Shown piece after piece: positions 43,326-53,166 of a stretch of DNA of 64,000 nucleotides. The position numbers were made by a program, and so were the translations under genes. The notes beneath the pieces were generated by a model. That model had not been told where the DNA came from and did no database searches. It saw only the letters and a program-made list of their open reading frames with translations. The DNA is from Pseudogymnoascus destructans. Lineage: Eukaryota; Ascomycota; Leotiomycetes; Thelebolales; Thelebolaceae. The DNA is taken from NCBI RefSeq assembly GCF_001641265.1, contig NW_020167531.1, forward strand, positions 1,091,465-1,155,464. The letters run 5' to 3'. Each line of letters starts with the position of its first letter. Position 1 is the stretch's first letter.

Positions 43326-43919
43326 ACATGACCACATAGCATATCTCTACAACCCTTTATGATTCATTACATGACATCACTCCTTAGTTACTGGGCTAAT
43401 ACTACACATGACATATCTCTAACAACTACAGGCCTAGGAACATGAACGATAGCTCCAAAAGCTTCTACAACCCTCTATGATTCATTACACGCCATCGCTC
43501 CTTAGTTACCACAAGATTGATTAAGTTATGACATAATTTGTCTATAGGGGTACTCTGACCTTGGACCTCCTTTCACTTCCTATAGGCTAGGAACCTAGGA
43601 GATGGTTCTATGGGATTCTCTTACGTCGACTACAGTTACCAAGCCTGGTTAGTCATGGAAAGTCTTGGAAAATGAGAGAACTACACTCCTTTGGCATAAA
43701 TAGGATTGCCCTTTCCTTAAGAAAGGGCAAGCAGACAATACAGTAAATCGACTATCACATACTTCCACGTCTTTTCCAAGCTTCCAAGCATTGATCTTGT
43801 TACTCCTTGTTTCTGAAAAGTCAGTGAGGTGTTAACCTCTGACTTACCCCTGAGTTCCCAGACTCAACATTTGTTGCAACTTGTCTGAACCACTTCACTA
43901 CATCACACACCTGATTGCT
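43326..43919 (-). repeat. Partial 929-family LTR
   Basis: Collinear with about 18272-19220 of the outer 3' LTR without the inserted 365-bp LTR (starts CATGACCACATAGCATATCTC, ends CACCTGATTGCTG). Both LTR ends are missing and there is no target duplication, so it is a rearranged piece. Confidence 0.85.
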
Positions 43920-44238
43920 GATCATCGAAGTCGCGCCCCGTTTTGTTGGAGAGTAGGCCGTGGGCGCTGGGATACGGTGGTATTTGGCCCTATAATCCAC
44001 TACGGCATCCCAGGATCTCCGACCGGTGCTGGAAACCACCACAGTCTCAACTGGGGTTTCAGCTCTGAAGCCACCAGAATAGGGGGCTTTTGGGGGGTCG
44101 AAGCAGAACCTCCGAAAGGCCTACAAATAGCCACGTAGGCCCATTAGATAGTGTAGTTAATCAATCGCTCTTATTTTGCTATAGTAAGCTATATACTGTG
44201 TGAGAACTCCTGCCCCGTTGCACCCGTGAGAAGTCCTG
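43920..44238. other. Unassigned sequence between an LTR piece and the 166-LTR element
   Basis: No coding sense. Runs such as GGGGTTTCAGC, GGCTTTTGGGGGG and CCTCCGAAAGGCC resemble LTR or MITE material, but no ends could be matched within the window. Confidence 0.45.
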
Positions 44239-44884
44239 TGTGATTTTCCGAGCGCGAACCAAACTTGTAGAATTCAATGGGGCCACGGCCTTTACTTATG
44301 CCGTCGCCCCTAAGTGTTACGACGGAACAAGAAGGCTGGCCAACTACAGGACAGGAAGGAGGGAGGTCGCATGAGACCGGCCCTGGTACCTGGAGGGGCA
44401 GCGGGAAATAGTAGTTCCGAAAGTATCACGTGACGGACTCGCAGGATGATGAGAAGAGTCCTAAGAGTCCAGGACTCCGAGGACTCGAGTGAGTTCCCAG
44501 GAGTCCACTAGGCACGTGACGGACTCGCAGGATGATGAGAAGAGTCCTAAGAGTCCAGGACTCCGAGGACTCGAGTGAGTTCCCAAGAGTCCACTAGGCA
44601 CGACGCCACTATATAAGTAGATAGTATTTCCTTAGATAGGAGCTTCGTGCTCAACTCAATACAGTATTTGTTATATACTAGTAACGTGTTACTTGAAGCC
44701 TTTGTGTCTGATCCCCTGCCTCCTCTGATAAGTAAACCTTTACGCAAGAGAACCTCTGTGTCTTCTATCATTTAGAAGTCAGCGTTACACTAAGCTACTC
44801 TACCGTACGAAACTACACTAATATGACTACGTTTCACTAAATGTAGTTGCCTGATTCTGCCTGATTCCTAGGGCCAGAATCACA
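44239..44884 (-). repeat. 3' LTR (166 bp) of the 166-LTR element, interrupted
   Basis: On the coding strand it starts TGTGATTCTGG and ends GGAAAATCACA (inverted termini TGTGATT/AATCACA). Without the 475-bp insertion and its target copy the LTR is 76 + 90 = 166 bp. The shared 113 bp differ from the 5' LTR at two G/A sites. Confidence 0.8.
44315..44789 (-). repeat. Solo LTR, 475-bp family, TSD CTAAG
   Basis: TGTTACGACGG...GCGTTACA, exactly 475 bp, with CTAAG at 44310-44314 and 44790-44794. It lies inside the 3' LTR of the 166-LTR element. Confidence 0.95.
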
Positions 44885-45080
44885 TCTCCCCCGACTTTGA
44901 GAAAAACAGGTCACCTGACCTCCTTTATTCACTCCCTATTTTCCAGCATAAGAGCCTCACTTCTACCCGCCTTTCTTCTTCTTTTCTGCTTTCTTTTCCA
45001 TCACTCGTACGAACTGTCTTCGCACAAAGACAGCACCCACCACCATCCTCCTCCCAACTTCTCTTTTCTTCTTGTGGAAG

Positions 45081-46889
45081 ATGTCTTCTTCGGTCGACTT
45101 CCGTGCGGGAAGCACTGCGTCGGGCGGGCTGGGTGGTGGTGACGGTCGACGTCGTGGTGGTCAGGGTGGTGGGCGTGGCCGTGGAGGCCGTGGTGGCAAG
45201 GGCCACTACACACCAAAGGTATGTGTGATTTCCCATTTCTGTAATGGTGGGTGCACCAGATATGAGAATCTAGCCACCCAAGGAAGGGATGAATTTACTA
45301 AGACAACACACTGTCTTAGGAAACAGAGCCAAAGGGTTGTAGCTTAGACTATTCCACAACGCAGCAATCAGGTGTATGATGTGGTGAAGTGGTTTAGACA
45401 AGTTGCAACAAATGTTGAGTCTGAGAACTCAGGGGTAAGTCAGAGGTTAGCACCTCACTGACTTTTCAAAAACAGAGAATAACAAGATCAATGCTTGGAA
45501 GCTTGGAAAAGACGTAGAAGTATGTGCTAGTCGATTTACTGTATTGCCTGCTTGCCCTTTCTTAAGGAAAGGGCAATCCTATTTATGCCAAAGGAGTGTA
45601 GTTCTCTCATTTTCCATGACTTTCCATGACTAACCAGGCTTGGTAAATGTATTAGAAATCAAGTGCGACCCACAACTAGCTTGCTAATCATGTAGTGAAC
45701 GTAAGAGAATCCCATAGAACCATCTCTTGGGTTCCTAGCCTATAGGAAGTGAAAAGGAGGTCCAAGGTCAGAGTACCTATAGACAAATTATGTCATAACT
45801 TAACCAATCTTGTGGGTAACTAAGGAGCGATGACGTGTAATGAATCATAGAGGGTTGTAGAAGCTTCTAGAGCTATCGTTCATGTTCCTAGGCCTCTAGT
45901 TGGTAGAGATATGCCATGTGGTAGTATTGGCCCACCCCCTTAAGGAGGAGATTTTCTTAATAACTTGTTCAATGAGTGTCCAAATGATATGCCGTGATGT
46001 ATGTAGCATAAACAGATGTAGTAGAAGAGTTTGCAGCAATCATTGAGTAGTATTGCTTCTGTTGTTGGTGTGATAAGCCAAGATATGTATGGTGACTTGT
46101 AGGTTTGAGGAGGAGATTTCTAAGTTTGCTCTTGAGTTTGATAGCAAACTGAGTGCAACGAATGTCAGTATGACAATTTCGTTCGGAGTTCTCACTTTCG
46201 TCTCGTTCGGAGCTGATATTCTCACAGGGCGACTTCGTCACGAGCACCACGATGGCGATCGAGGCAAAGAAGACTGCCACCGCTGACGTGCAACACGTCA
46301 TGGCCGAGTTCCCCGTCCGGCGCCAGATCGTCTGGCGTAAGAACCGAGAGACCGATCTCTCGAAGCATGGTTCGTACGGCATTGCCGTGGAGGTGCAGGC
46401 GCGTGGCAACGACAATGCCACACCTTGCAACTCTTGCGCTCGTGGCGCTGGTCCGTTCGAGACTGGCTGTGTCTCCTTCTCCTCCGGCTATGGGCCGGGA
46501 AACAAGGTTCCGTTCGGTGGCGCATGCGCCAACTGCTTCTGGGGTGGCCAGGGCGGTCGCTGCACTTTGCGCGTTGGTGGTGGTAAGTTCCCTTCCTCCT
46601 TCTCCCTTCTCCTGTCCCGTACTGACCTGTGGGAGCCCGCACCCGTGTTCGTTCGGGATCCTTGTATCAAGACAAGGCCCGTACGAACACCCATCTCGGG
46701 TCAGGTTTCGACCTGAACACCACCGACGGTGTGCGGGATGCTCTGGCGGAGCTTCGTGGGATGGAGCGTGCCCTCTCTGCGCGTGGCAGGGCTTTGGAGG
46801 GGGGTGCGACAGTGGAGGATGTTTTGTCCGAGGACGACGTGGAGAGTGAGGGTGAGGGTGAGGGGTCGACTTGGGAGGGATTCGAGTAG
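45081..46889 (+). CDS. DUF3716-like Cys-rich accessory gene, antisense to gag-pol, with a solo LTR in intron 1
   Basis: Three exons, 45081-45218, 46228-46582 and 46705-46889 (225 residues), join in frame. Intron 1 has donor GTATGT and acceptor CACAG and would be about 68 bp without the LTR at 45240-46175. Intron 2 (46583-46704) has donor GTAAGT and acceptor GTCAG. The N-terminus is Gly/Arg-rich (RGGQGGGRGRGGRGGKG). The core has PCNSCARGAGPFETGC and GACANCFWGGQGGRC, the DUF3716 pattern of a fungal family of unknown role. The end is acidic (VLSEDDVESEGEGEG). It lies between pol and the 3' LTR of the 166-LTR element on the opposite strand, and its last exon overlaps the distal pol frame. The same layout occurs at 10290-10855. 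A host gene engulfed by chance is the alternative, but LTRs on both sides and shared hexamer bias favour an element gene. Confidence 0.75.
45240..46175 (+). repeat. Solo LTR, ~0.93-kb family, inside intron 1 of the DUF3716-like gene, TSD ATTTC
   Basis: TGTAATGGTGGG...CAGTATGACA, 936 bp, with ATTTC at 45235-45239 and 46176-46180. It lengthens the intron to 1,009 bp while leaving both splice sites and the exons intact. Confidence 0.95.
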
Positions 46890-46989
46890 ATAGCTTCATA
46901 CGAGACAACAATACGATGATTTCCCTCTGCTTTTTCTCTGCTTTCTTGTGACAAATGAAATATGTATAGAGAATTGAGCACCTTCTTCT

Positions 46990-49900
46990 TTGGGGCTTTC
47001 CGTAAAGAGTAGTTCGTACGAGTATCCCGAGCGAACTTCGTACGGGACTTCTCATTCCTGTTTTTAAGAGGGGCAAGGCCTACCCTCTGTTGCTCTTCGT
47101 TTGAGCTTTCCTCTGTGTTACCAACACCAGATGGGCTTCCGTCTGAATACTGGACTGCAATTCCAGACTCTTCGTTCGGACTCTCTTGAGATAGGGGTTG
47201 CAAGTCCCTACTCTCAAGATCAATATAGGAGGCAGTTGTGACTGCAACTGGCAGCTCCTGTGCGGGTGTACGCATTTCCTGACTCTTCTGTACAGTCCTT
47301 TCGCTCGTCACAATAGCAGGTTCGTTCGAGGGGGCTCTAGGCTGCCTTTCGTTCGAAGGTACGTCTACCTGTATTTGCGTATTTGACTGAGGGATCACCG
47401 TAGGACCCTGTAACTGAGTATCTACACTTCGAACGATCGTTTCCGAAGGTATTTGTTGGGGGGTAATAGTATCATCTCGTTCTTCTGCTTGTGCCTCTTT
47501 TTCTTCTCTCCGTTTGAGAGCGAGGACTCTAGCCTTAAGCTTCTTGAAAATAGCCTCTTCGTACGAGATATCACCTATTTTTCCCTCCCCTAACTTGCTT
47601 GAATCTAGTCCTCTAGATTGTAGATTCAGCCATTCACGCTTAGTGATCATAGCCAGTTCCTTATAAGAATATCCTAGAACGCCTTCTTGCTCTAGGAGTT
47701 CTCTAACTTCGTCCGAAGGTGATATGAGTTCAAACTTCGAACGGATAGTGTCTAGATTAAAACTAGAACTCCACTGTCCAGTTTCCTTATTAACTGCTAG
47801 GTCGTTCAAAGGTAATAGCCGGTTCCCATGTATAAGGCTTTTCACGATCTTCTTGTGGCAATCCTCCAAGGCATAAGTTCCGATCGGAGCTGCCATGATA
47901 ACCTTGTATGGTCCATACCATTTCGAACGGAATTTTCGAGGGTTCTCATCCCATACGAGAACATAGGTGCCAACCTTTATGTCTGGCTTTGGAGCGAACT
48001 GCTCGTCTCGTACAAGGGATGCTTTGATTGCTGCCTCAACAAGCTTCTTATTTGCGTTCACTCGAGCTTCGTTCGAACATGCATGTCATTTGATTATCTT
48101 CTGTACTCTGTCTTCCTCTGAGCCATTATAGGCTTCGTACGAATCTCCTGGTAACTTTGGATTGACTCCGTAGAGGAGGTAAAACGGGCTGTACTTGCTT
48201 ACAGCATGAATACGGAGTCGAGTAGCAAAGACTGCTTGTGTAAGGTATTCATCCCACATCCGTACGGGCTTTCCATATAGATATTTCGTTAACATTGCCC
48301 CAATAATTCCATTGAATCGTTCGATCTTTCCATTCGTTTGGGGGTGGTAAGGGGTAGTTGTTCGGTGTTTAACCTTAGTAGGCTGTAGGAACGTTTCCAT
48401 AGCCTCTGAGACAAGGTTAGTCCCATTATCCGTTAAGATCTCGTTCGGAATTCCATAGACAGCGAATATATCATGATGTATGAAGTCCATAACTGATTGT
48501 GTAGTTGCATCCTTTAATGCCTTTACTACAGGCCATCCTGTAGATCGTTCGATAGCTGTTATAATCCAACAGTTACCATTATACGTTTGAGGTAATATTC
48601 CTATCAAGTCTATTGACCATTGATCAAACAAGCGAATACTCTCTCGTTCGAGGGTATTTCGGGGCCCTCGTACGACATTGGTACGAGCGCCCTTTGACAC
48701 TTGACAAGCCGGACACATCTGTATCTGATTTTGGACATCACGCTCTATTGTAGGCCACCAAACTCTATTCTGTAGAGCTCCATTTAGGCCTGGCCAACCC
48801 AGGTGTCCGTAATCCCGATGTGCTCGTTCGAGGTATACCTTCCGAAATATCGGAGCAAGGTATGCCGCTTGTCCTGTCTCTGTTTTCTTGTATAAGAGAG
48901 TATCTTTCTCTAATACAAAACTAGATGGCGGGTGATTCTTATCATCTAGAACCGCCTTTCGTAGTTTTTCATTCGAAGGTTCTTCCTTCGTACGAAGATA
49001 TTTTATGAGAGCTTCCTCCCATTCATCCTCATCCACTGAGCGGATAGAATTGAACTGCGACTGGTATGCTTCACCAGTGCCAATAAAGTCAGGGCGGCGA
49101 CTAATTGCGTTTGGAACTATAGCCTCTTTTCCAGGCCTATACTGTATGTCAAGATCATACGTTCTGAACTCAGCAATCCAGTGGGCTAGACGTTTTGATG
49201 GAACCTTGGTATCCTTGAGATACTTCAAACTCTCATGATCCGTAATGATCTTCGTTCGAGTATGATTATCAATATAATAACTCCACGTTCGGAGGGCGTG
49301 CTTTATAGCTAACAGCTCTTTCTCTTGAACTGCATAGTTAAGCTCAGCTCCTTGTAGCTTCCGACCATCGTACGCAACTGGGTGTAACAAGCCATCTGTT
49401 CCTAATTGTAGCAAACAGCACCCTATTGCCCATTCCGAAGCGTCTGTTTCAATCACAAACGGACGGTGGAAATCAGGTTGCGTAAGGATAGGTTCGTTCG
49501 AAAGCGCCTTCTTCAGGAGTTCGAACGAAAGCTGATACTTTGCTGTCCATATAATAGGGCGGTTCTTCTGCTTCCGTTTCTCTGGATCTTCCTCCTTCAG
49601 CAGGTCGCTTAAGGGCGCTGCTATGGTAGCAAAGTTCCGTACGAAACGCCTATAATAGGAGGCGAGACCAAGGAACTGTCGGACTTCATGTACGTTCGAA
49701 GGTGTAGGCCACTCTTCTACTAACTTTGTCTTTGAGACAGCTGTTCGGAGCTGTCCTTGCCCTACAATGTGTCCACAGAATTCAACTGTCTCTACCCCTA
49801 CTATACACTTGCTTGGTTTTGCATATAGCCTGTTCGTACGAAGACTCTTGAGAACCAAGGCTAGATGCTCTTTATGCTCCTCGTCCGAATTTGAGAAGAT

Positions 49901-51175
49901 GATAATGTCGTCAAGGTATACCATAGCAAATTTATCCAAGTAGGGCTGTAGTATAGTATTCATCATCGTTTGAAATGTAGCGGGGGCGTTCGTAAGTCCC
50001 ATAGGCATCACTAGGAATTCGAACTTGCCTTGGCGAGTGTTGAAGGCTGTCTTATCGACACTATTTTGTGCCATCCGAAGCTGATAGAATCCAGAGAGTA
50101 GATCAAATTTGCTTATCCTTTTTGCAGCCCCTATTCGATCGAGGCAGTCTTGGATGCGTGGTAAAGGATAGGTGTTCTTCTTCATAACAGCATTTAAACC
50201 CCTGTAATCAATGCACATACGCCATTTCCCTTCTGGCTTCTTCACAAATAGAACAGGGAAGCCCCATTCACTTGAGCTCGTACGAATTAGGCCTTTATCC
50301 AAAAGGTCCTTAATCTGCGTAGCTTGCTCTTCAGCTTGCGTATATGAAACAGGATATGCAGCCTGATTAACAGCCCTTGCATCCTCAACATCGATCGAGT
50401 GTTCCCATTGTCTCTTAGGTGGTAACGATTCTGGGAGTTCCGAACGGAAGCAGTCTTGGTACTCTTCTATCACCGTTCGAAACTGGGTTGGAATATCCTT
50501 TGGTAATTCGTCCGAAGCTTTTCGAACAAAATACATTAACCCCTGGGAGCCCTTCGTTCGGAGTGCCTTCTTGACATGTCGGGAGGTAATTAGATTGAGG
50601 CCAGCGTCTTCTATCGTTCGAGCTGGGCGCTCCAACTGTAACCTATGTGTTCCCTTACGGTCTTTCAGTGTAACTTCCGAACGGGCCCAATTTATAGTTG
50701 GGTTAGCTGATCGAAACCATGTTAATCCTAAGATAACATCATAACTCGGTATATCCATAACTGTTGCAGTTATCGATATTGTATAGGTGCCGATTCGTAC
50801 GAACAATCGTATATATTCGTTCGAGGTAACAGCACCTCCGTCTGGTAGGTCGACTCTTGTGGTCTGCCCTTGTTTTATTTCCCCTATCTTTATCGCAACC
50901 CTTCGTGCAACATACACTCAGTCTGCTCCGCAATCGAGAAGCATTTTCAAGGTCTGAGGCTGGCCCTGTAGGGTCTCTCCACTCACAACCATCGTGCTAC
51001 TTCCGATCGAATTTAAGGAACCAAGGCATTCGCTCGAAGCAGCTTCGCTATTATCCTGTTGCTCATCGTTCTCCGTCGTTGGATATTCGTACGGGCTTGA
51101 GGCCTCCTGTAGCGCATCACCTAGCTGGCCTTGAAGGTCTAGGGATGCCACTAGTTTTCCGGATCCTGTCGTCAT
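46990..51175 (-). pseudogene. pol: Pol of the 166-LTR element: protease-RT-RNase H-integrase, two in-frame TGA codons
   Basis: One frame from the ATG at 51175, interrupted only by TGA at 50920-50918 (in the protease after LDCGAD) and at 48088-48086 (in the integrase after QKIIK). Domains: protease, RT (MCIDYRGLNAVMKKNTYPLP, YLDDIIIFS), RNase H (ETDASEWAIGCCLLQ), integrase zinc region (HRDYGHLGWPGLNG, CPACQVSK) and DDE core (SIDLIGILP, LTDNGTNLVS, NGKIERFNG). An SH3-like part follows (VGTYVLVWDENPRKFRSKWYGPYKV), then a long Ser/Glu/Gln-rich tail. No chromodomain is seen. Both stops fit CGA to TGA changes. The frame stays open to 46667, below the last convincing pol sequence, and there overlaps the antisense gene. 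Confidence 0.87.
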
Positions 51176-52293
51176 TGTCCGTTCGAACCCCCTTTTCGTC
51201 CTGAATCCTTCGTTCGGGTACAGTTCCGTGAGATATGCTCTTTATTGCTGCAATTAAAGCAAGCCTTGTTCTCTCGACACCATGTCTTAAATCCAGCAGG
51301 GTCATTCTTTGCACTTGGCATATTAGATCCCATTCCGTAGTTCTGCCCTTGGGATTCGTTCGAAGACTTCTGTAGCTGTTTTACTCTAAATAGAGCTCGA
51401 TCGACGTCGTCAGCTTTATTGATGTAGGAGTCTAGGTCTCGGATATCCCCATGGTTCTCTTCCATCTTCGCACGTATATCCGTTCGAAGGCCTGTCTGGA
51501 ACCTCCGGAGAATCTCATATTCTGTAGGAGTCAGATCAAGGAAGAGGACCTGGTGCTTCAAGGAATTCGCGGACTTCGTCTGCTTCATAGCTTCGTACTT
51601 CTCTCGACGCCTTTCAATCGAATGGATATCACCAAAGGCTTGCTGTAGCTCATTGCAAAGCTGCTGTGCATTTATAGGAGCTTGTCGGCTTGTAAGCCTT
51701 CGTTCGATTTGGAATTGAAAATTCGTCCACCATGTCAACGCTGCACCTTCAAAGTATTGTGTAATATACTCAACAGCTTGAAGGGGCTCAACATTCGTTC
51801 GAGTAAGCTTCTCAAAGCGAGTAAGAAAGCTAAGCATATCCATGCACCATTGTTCGCAGGCTCCGTTCTTTCGTTCGCCACTATACTTGCGGGGCTCTTT
51901 CAAAGGTAGCTGAGCCTTTACCAGCTGTTGCGATGGCAGTATTCCGAACGAAGGATGTCCTCCGAACGTAGGCTGGGTCCCGAACATAGGCTGGGTGTTG
52001 TATGTAGGCTGTGGCTCGAACAATGGCGTTGTTGGTAGGGGGACCTCTGTAGGAATAGCCCCTGACGGTGTTTCGTTCAGTGACGACTCAAGTGCTTCCG
52101 AACGGATATTTAAGAGTCGCTCCTCCATTCTAGCAAACTGGGCGTTCAGTCTCTCTTCAAAGGACTGAAGCATTTGAGCAGTTTGGGTACTCATATCATG
52201 GATCCGAGTGTTGGTAATCTGCTCAACTGTCTGCTGTAGCATAAGGCGATCTTGTTCGGACATTCGTACGAGCTGTGAGTCTCCGTTCGACAT
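51172..52293 (-). CDS. gag: Gag of the 166-LTR element
   Basis: 373 codons. It has a coiled-coil-like start (EQITNTRIHDMSTQTAQMLQSFEERL), a Pro/Thr-rich linker, the Gag core (YSGERKNGACEQWCMDMLSFLTRFEKLTRTN, YFEGAALTWWTNF) and one CCHC knuckle CFNCSNKEHISRNC. It ends in TGA that overlaps the pol ATG as ATGA (51175-51172), with pol in the -1 frame. No slippery heptamer is visible there, so stop-restart translation is more likely than frameshifting. Confidence 0.9.
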   Translation of the reverse strand: MSNGDSQLVRMSEQDRLMLQQTVEQITNTRIHDMSTQTAQMLQSFEERLNAQFARMEERLLNIRSEALESSLNETPSGAIPTEVPLPTTPLFEPQPTYNTQPMFGTQPTFGGHPSFGILPSQQLVKAQLPLKEPRKYSGERKNGACEQWCMDMLSFLTRFEKLTRTNVEPLQAVEYITQYFEGAALTWWTNFQFQIERRLTSRQAPINAQQLCNELQQAFGDIHSIERRREKYEAMKQTKSANSLKHQVLFLDLTPTEYEILRRFQTGLRTDIRAKMEENHGDIRDLDSYINKADDVDRALFRVKQLQKSSNESQGQNYGMGSNMPSAKNDPAGFKTWCRENKACFNCSNKEHISRNCTRTKDSGRKGGSNGQ

Positions 52294-52610
52294 ATTGCAA
52301 AGTGATAATTTCTGATAGGGGTTTGGTTTTGAAGTTGGTTCTCAGGTTTGAATGCTTCACTATTGCAGATGCAATTCTCACCCTATACTCGTATTTCGGC
52401 ACGATCGTACGAACCTCGGCTATTATCGTCACATTCCTCCTCTTCTTTAATTAAGGGGTTCATTACTTCCCTTATTAAGTAAAGAGTGTGGTGATAGTGC
52501 GGTTCTTGTGGGGCTCCGAACGAAAATCCTGCTCCTTAGCAATCTTTCGTTCGAAGCCCTCGAAGGATCCAGCTAGAACTGGGCTCCTTTTTCAAGCAAT
52601 TGCTACCAGA

Positions 52611-52723
52611 TGTGATTTTCCGAGCGCGAACCAAACTTGTAGAATTCAATGGGGCCACGGCCTTTACTTATGCCGTCACCCCTAAGCTACTCTACCATAC
52701 GAAACTACACTAATATGACTACC
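52611..52723 (-). repeat. 5' LTR of the 166-LTR element, outer ~53 bp missing
   Basis: Matches the 3' LTR from its inner end (TGTGATTTTCCGAGCG on the plus strand) to AATATGACTAC. It then changes to CTTAGGGGGGTTGG, taken as the start of the next mobile unit. Confidence 0.8.
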
Positions 52724-53166
52724 TTAGGGGGGTTGGCCCATTTTTCGATTCCATTGGACAGGATTTATCGTAAAAAATGGTCTAATACCAATATACACCA
52801 TGCTACGCAGCCAATCTATTGGCTGCGTAAGCTGTACCTAGCTACATATTCTATTGCCAAGCCTATTGTGGCACTATTCCCACTTGGCACTATTCCAACA
52901 GCCAATCATAATATATAAAGGAACACGCTTACACAATAAGGTAGTAGTAGACACTATGCTAGGAATAGTATTGAAACCAGGGTTACACTAACAGCGTTAA
53001 TAAATAGACACCTGTATAAGAGACAATTGTCAGAGTTAAATAATCCCAAAAATAAACACGTGACACATTGGCAAAATACACGTGATATATGGTCAACTCT
53101 ATTATTACGAGGGTATAATTAAGGAGACAGTGTTTATATTATACTAATGAAGCAAATACTATATTA
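52724..53166. other. Left non-coding end of the large unit
   Basis: No gene. Contains a 12-bp-arm palindrome TACGCAGCCAAT-CT-ATTGGCTGCGTA at 52804-52829 and the pair CCATTTTT/AAAAAATGG (52739-52780). Confidence 0.55.

Larger units (their letters stand above)
44239..52723 (-). mobile_element. Gypsy element with 166-bp LTRs carrying an antisense DUF3716-like gene
   Basis: Minus-strand element: truncated 5' LTR 52723-52611, gag 52293-51172, pol 51175 to about 46990, an antisense gene (45081-46889), a purine tract (44895-44885, GTCGGGGGAGA) and 3' LTR 44884-44239. Two later solo LTRs sit in it: a 475-bp one in the 3' LTR and a ~0.93-kb one in an intron of the antisense gene. Without them it would be about 7.1 kb. 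After the 5' LTR comes TC-TGGTAGCAATTGC, a tRNA-type primer site starting TGG. CG-rich hexamers (CGTTCG, CGTACG and similar) are very frequent throughout. Confidence 0.85.

Noticed and set aside
46667..46989. C-terminal ~100 codons of the open pol frame of the 166-LTR element as true pol sequence
   Set aside because: They run antisense through exon 3 and intron 2 of the DUF3716-like gene and are Ser/Pro/Arg-rich without family features. The overlap with the antisense exon is real, but the true pol end is uncertain.
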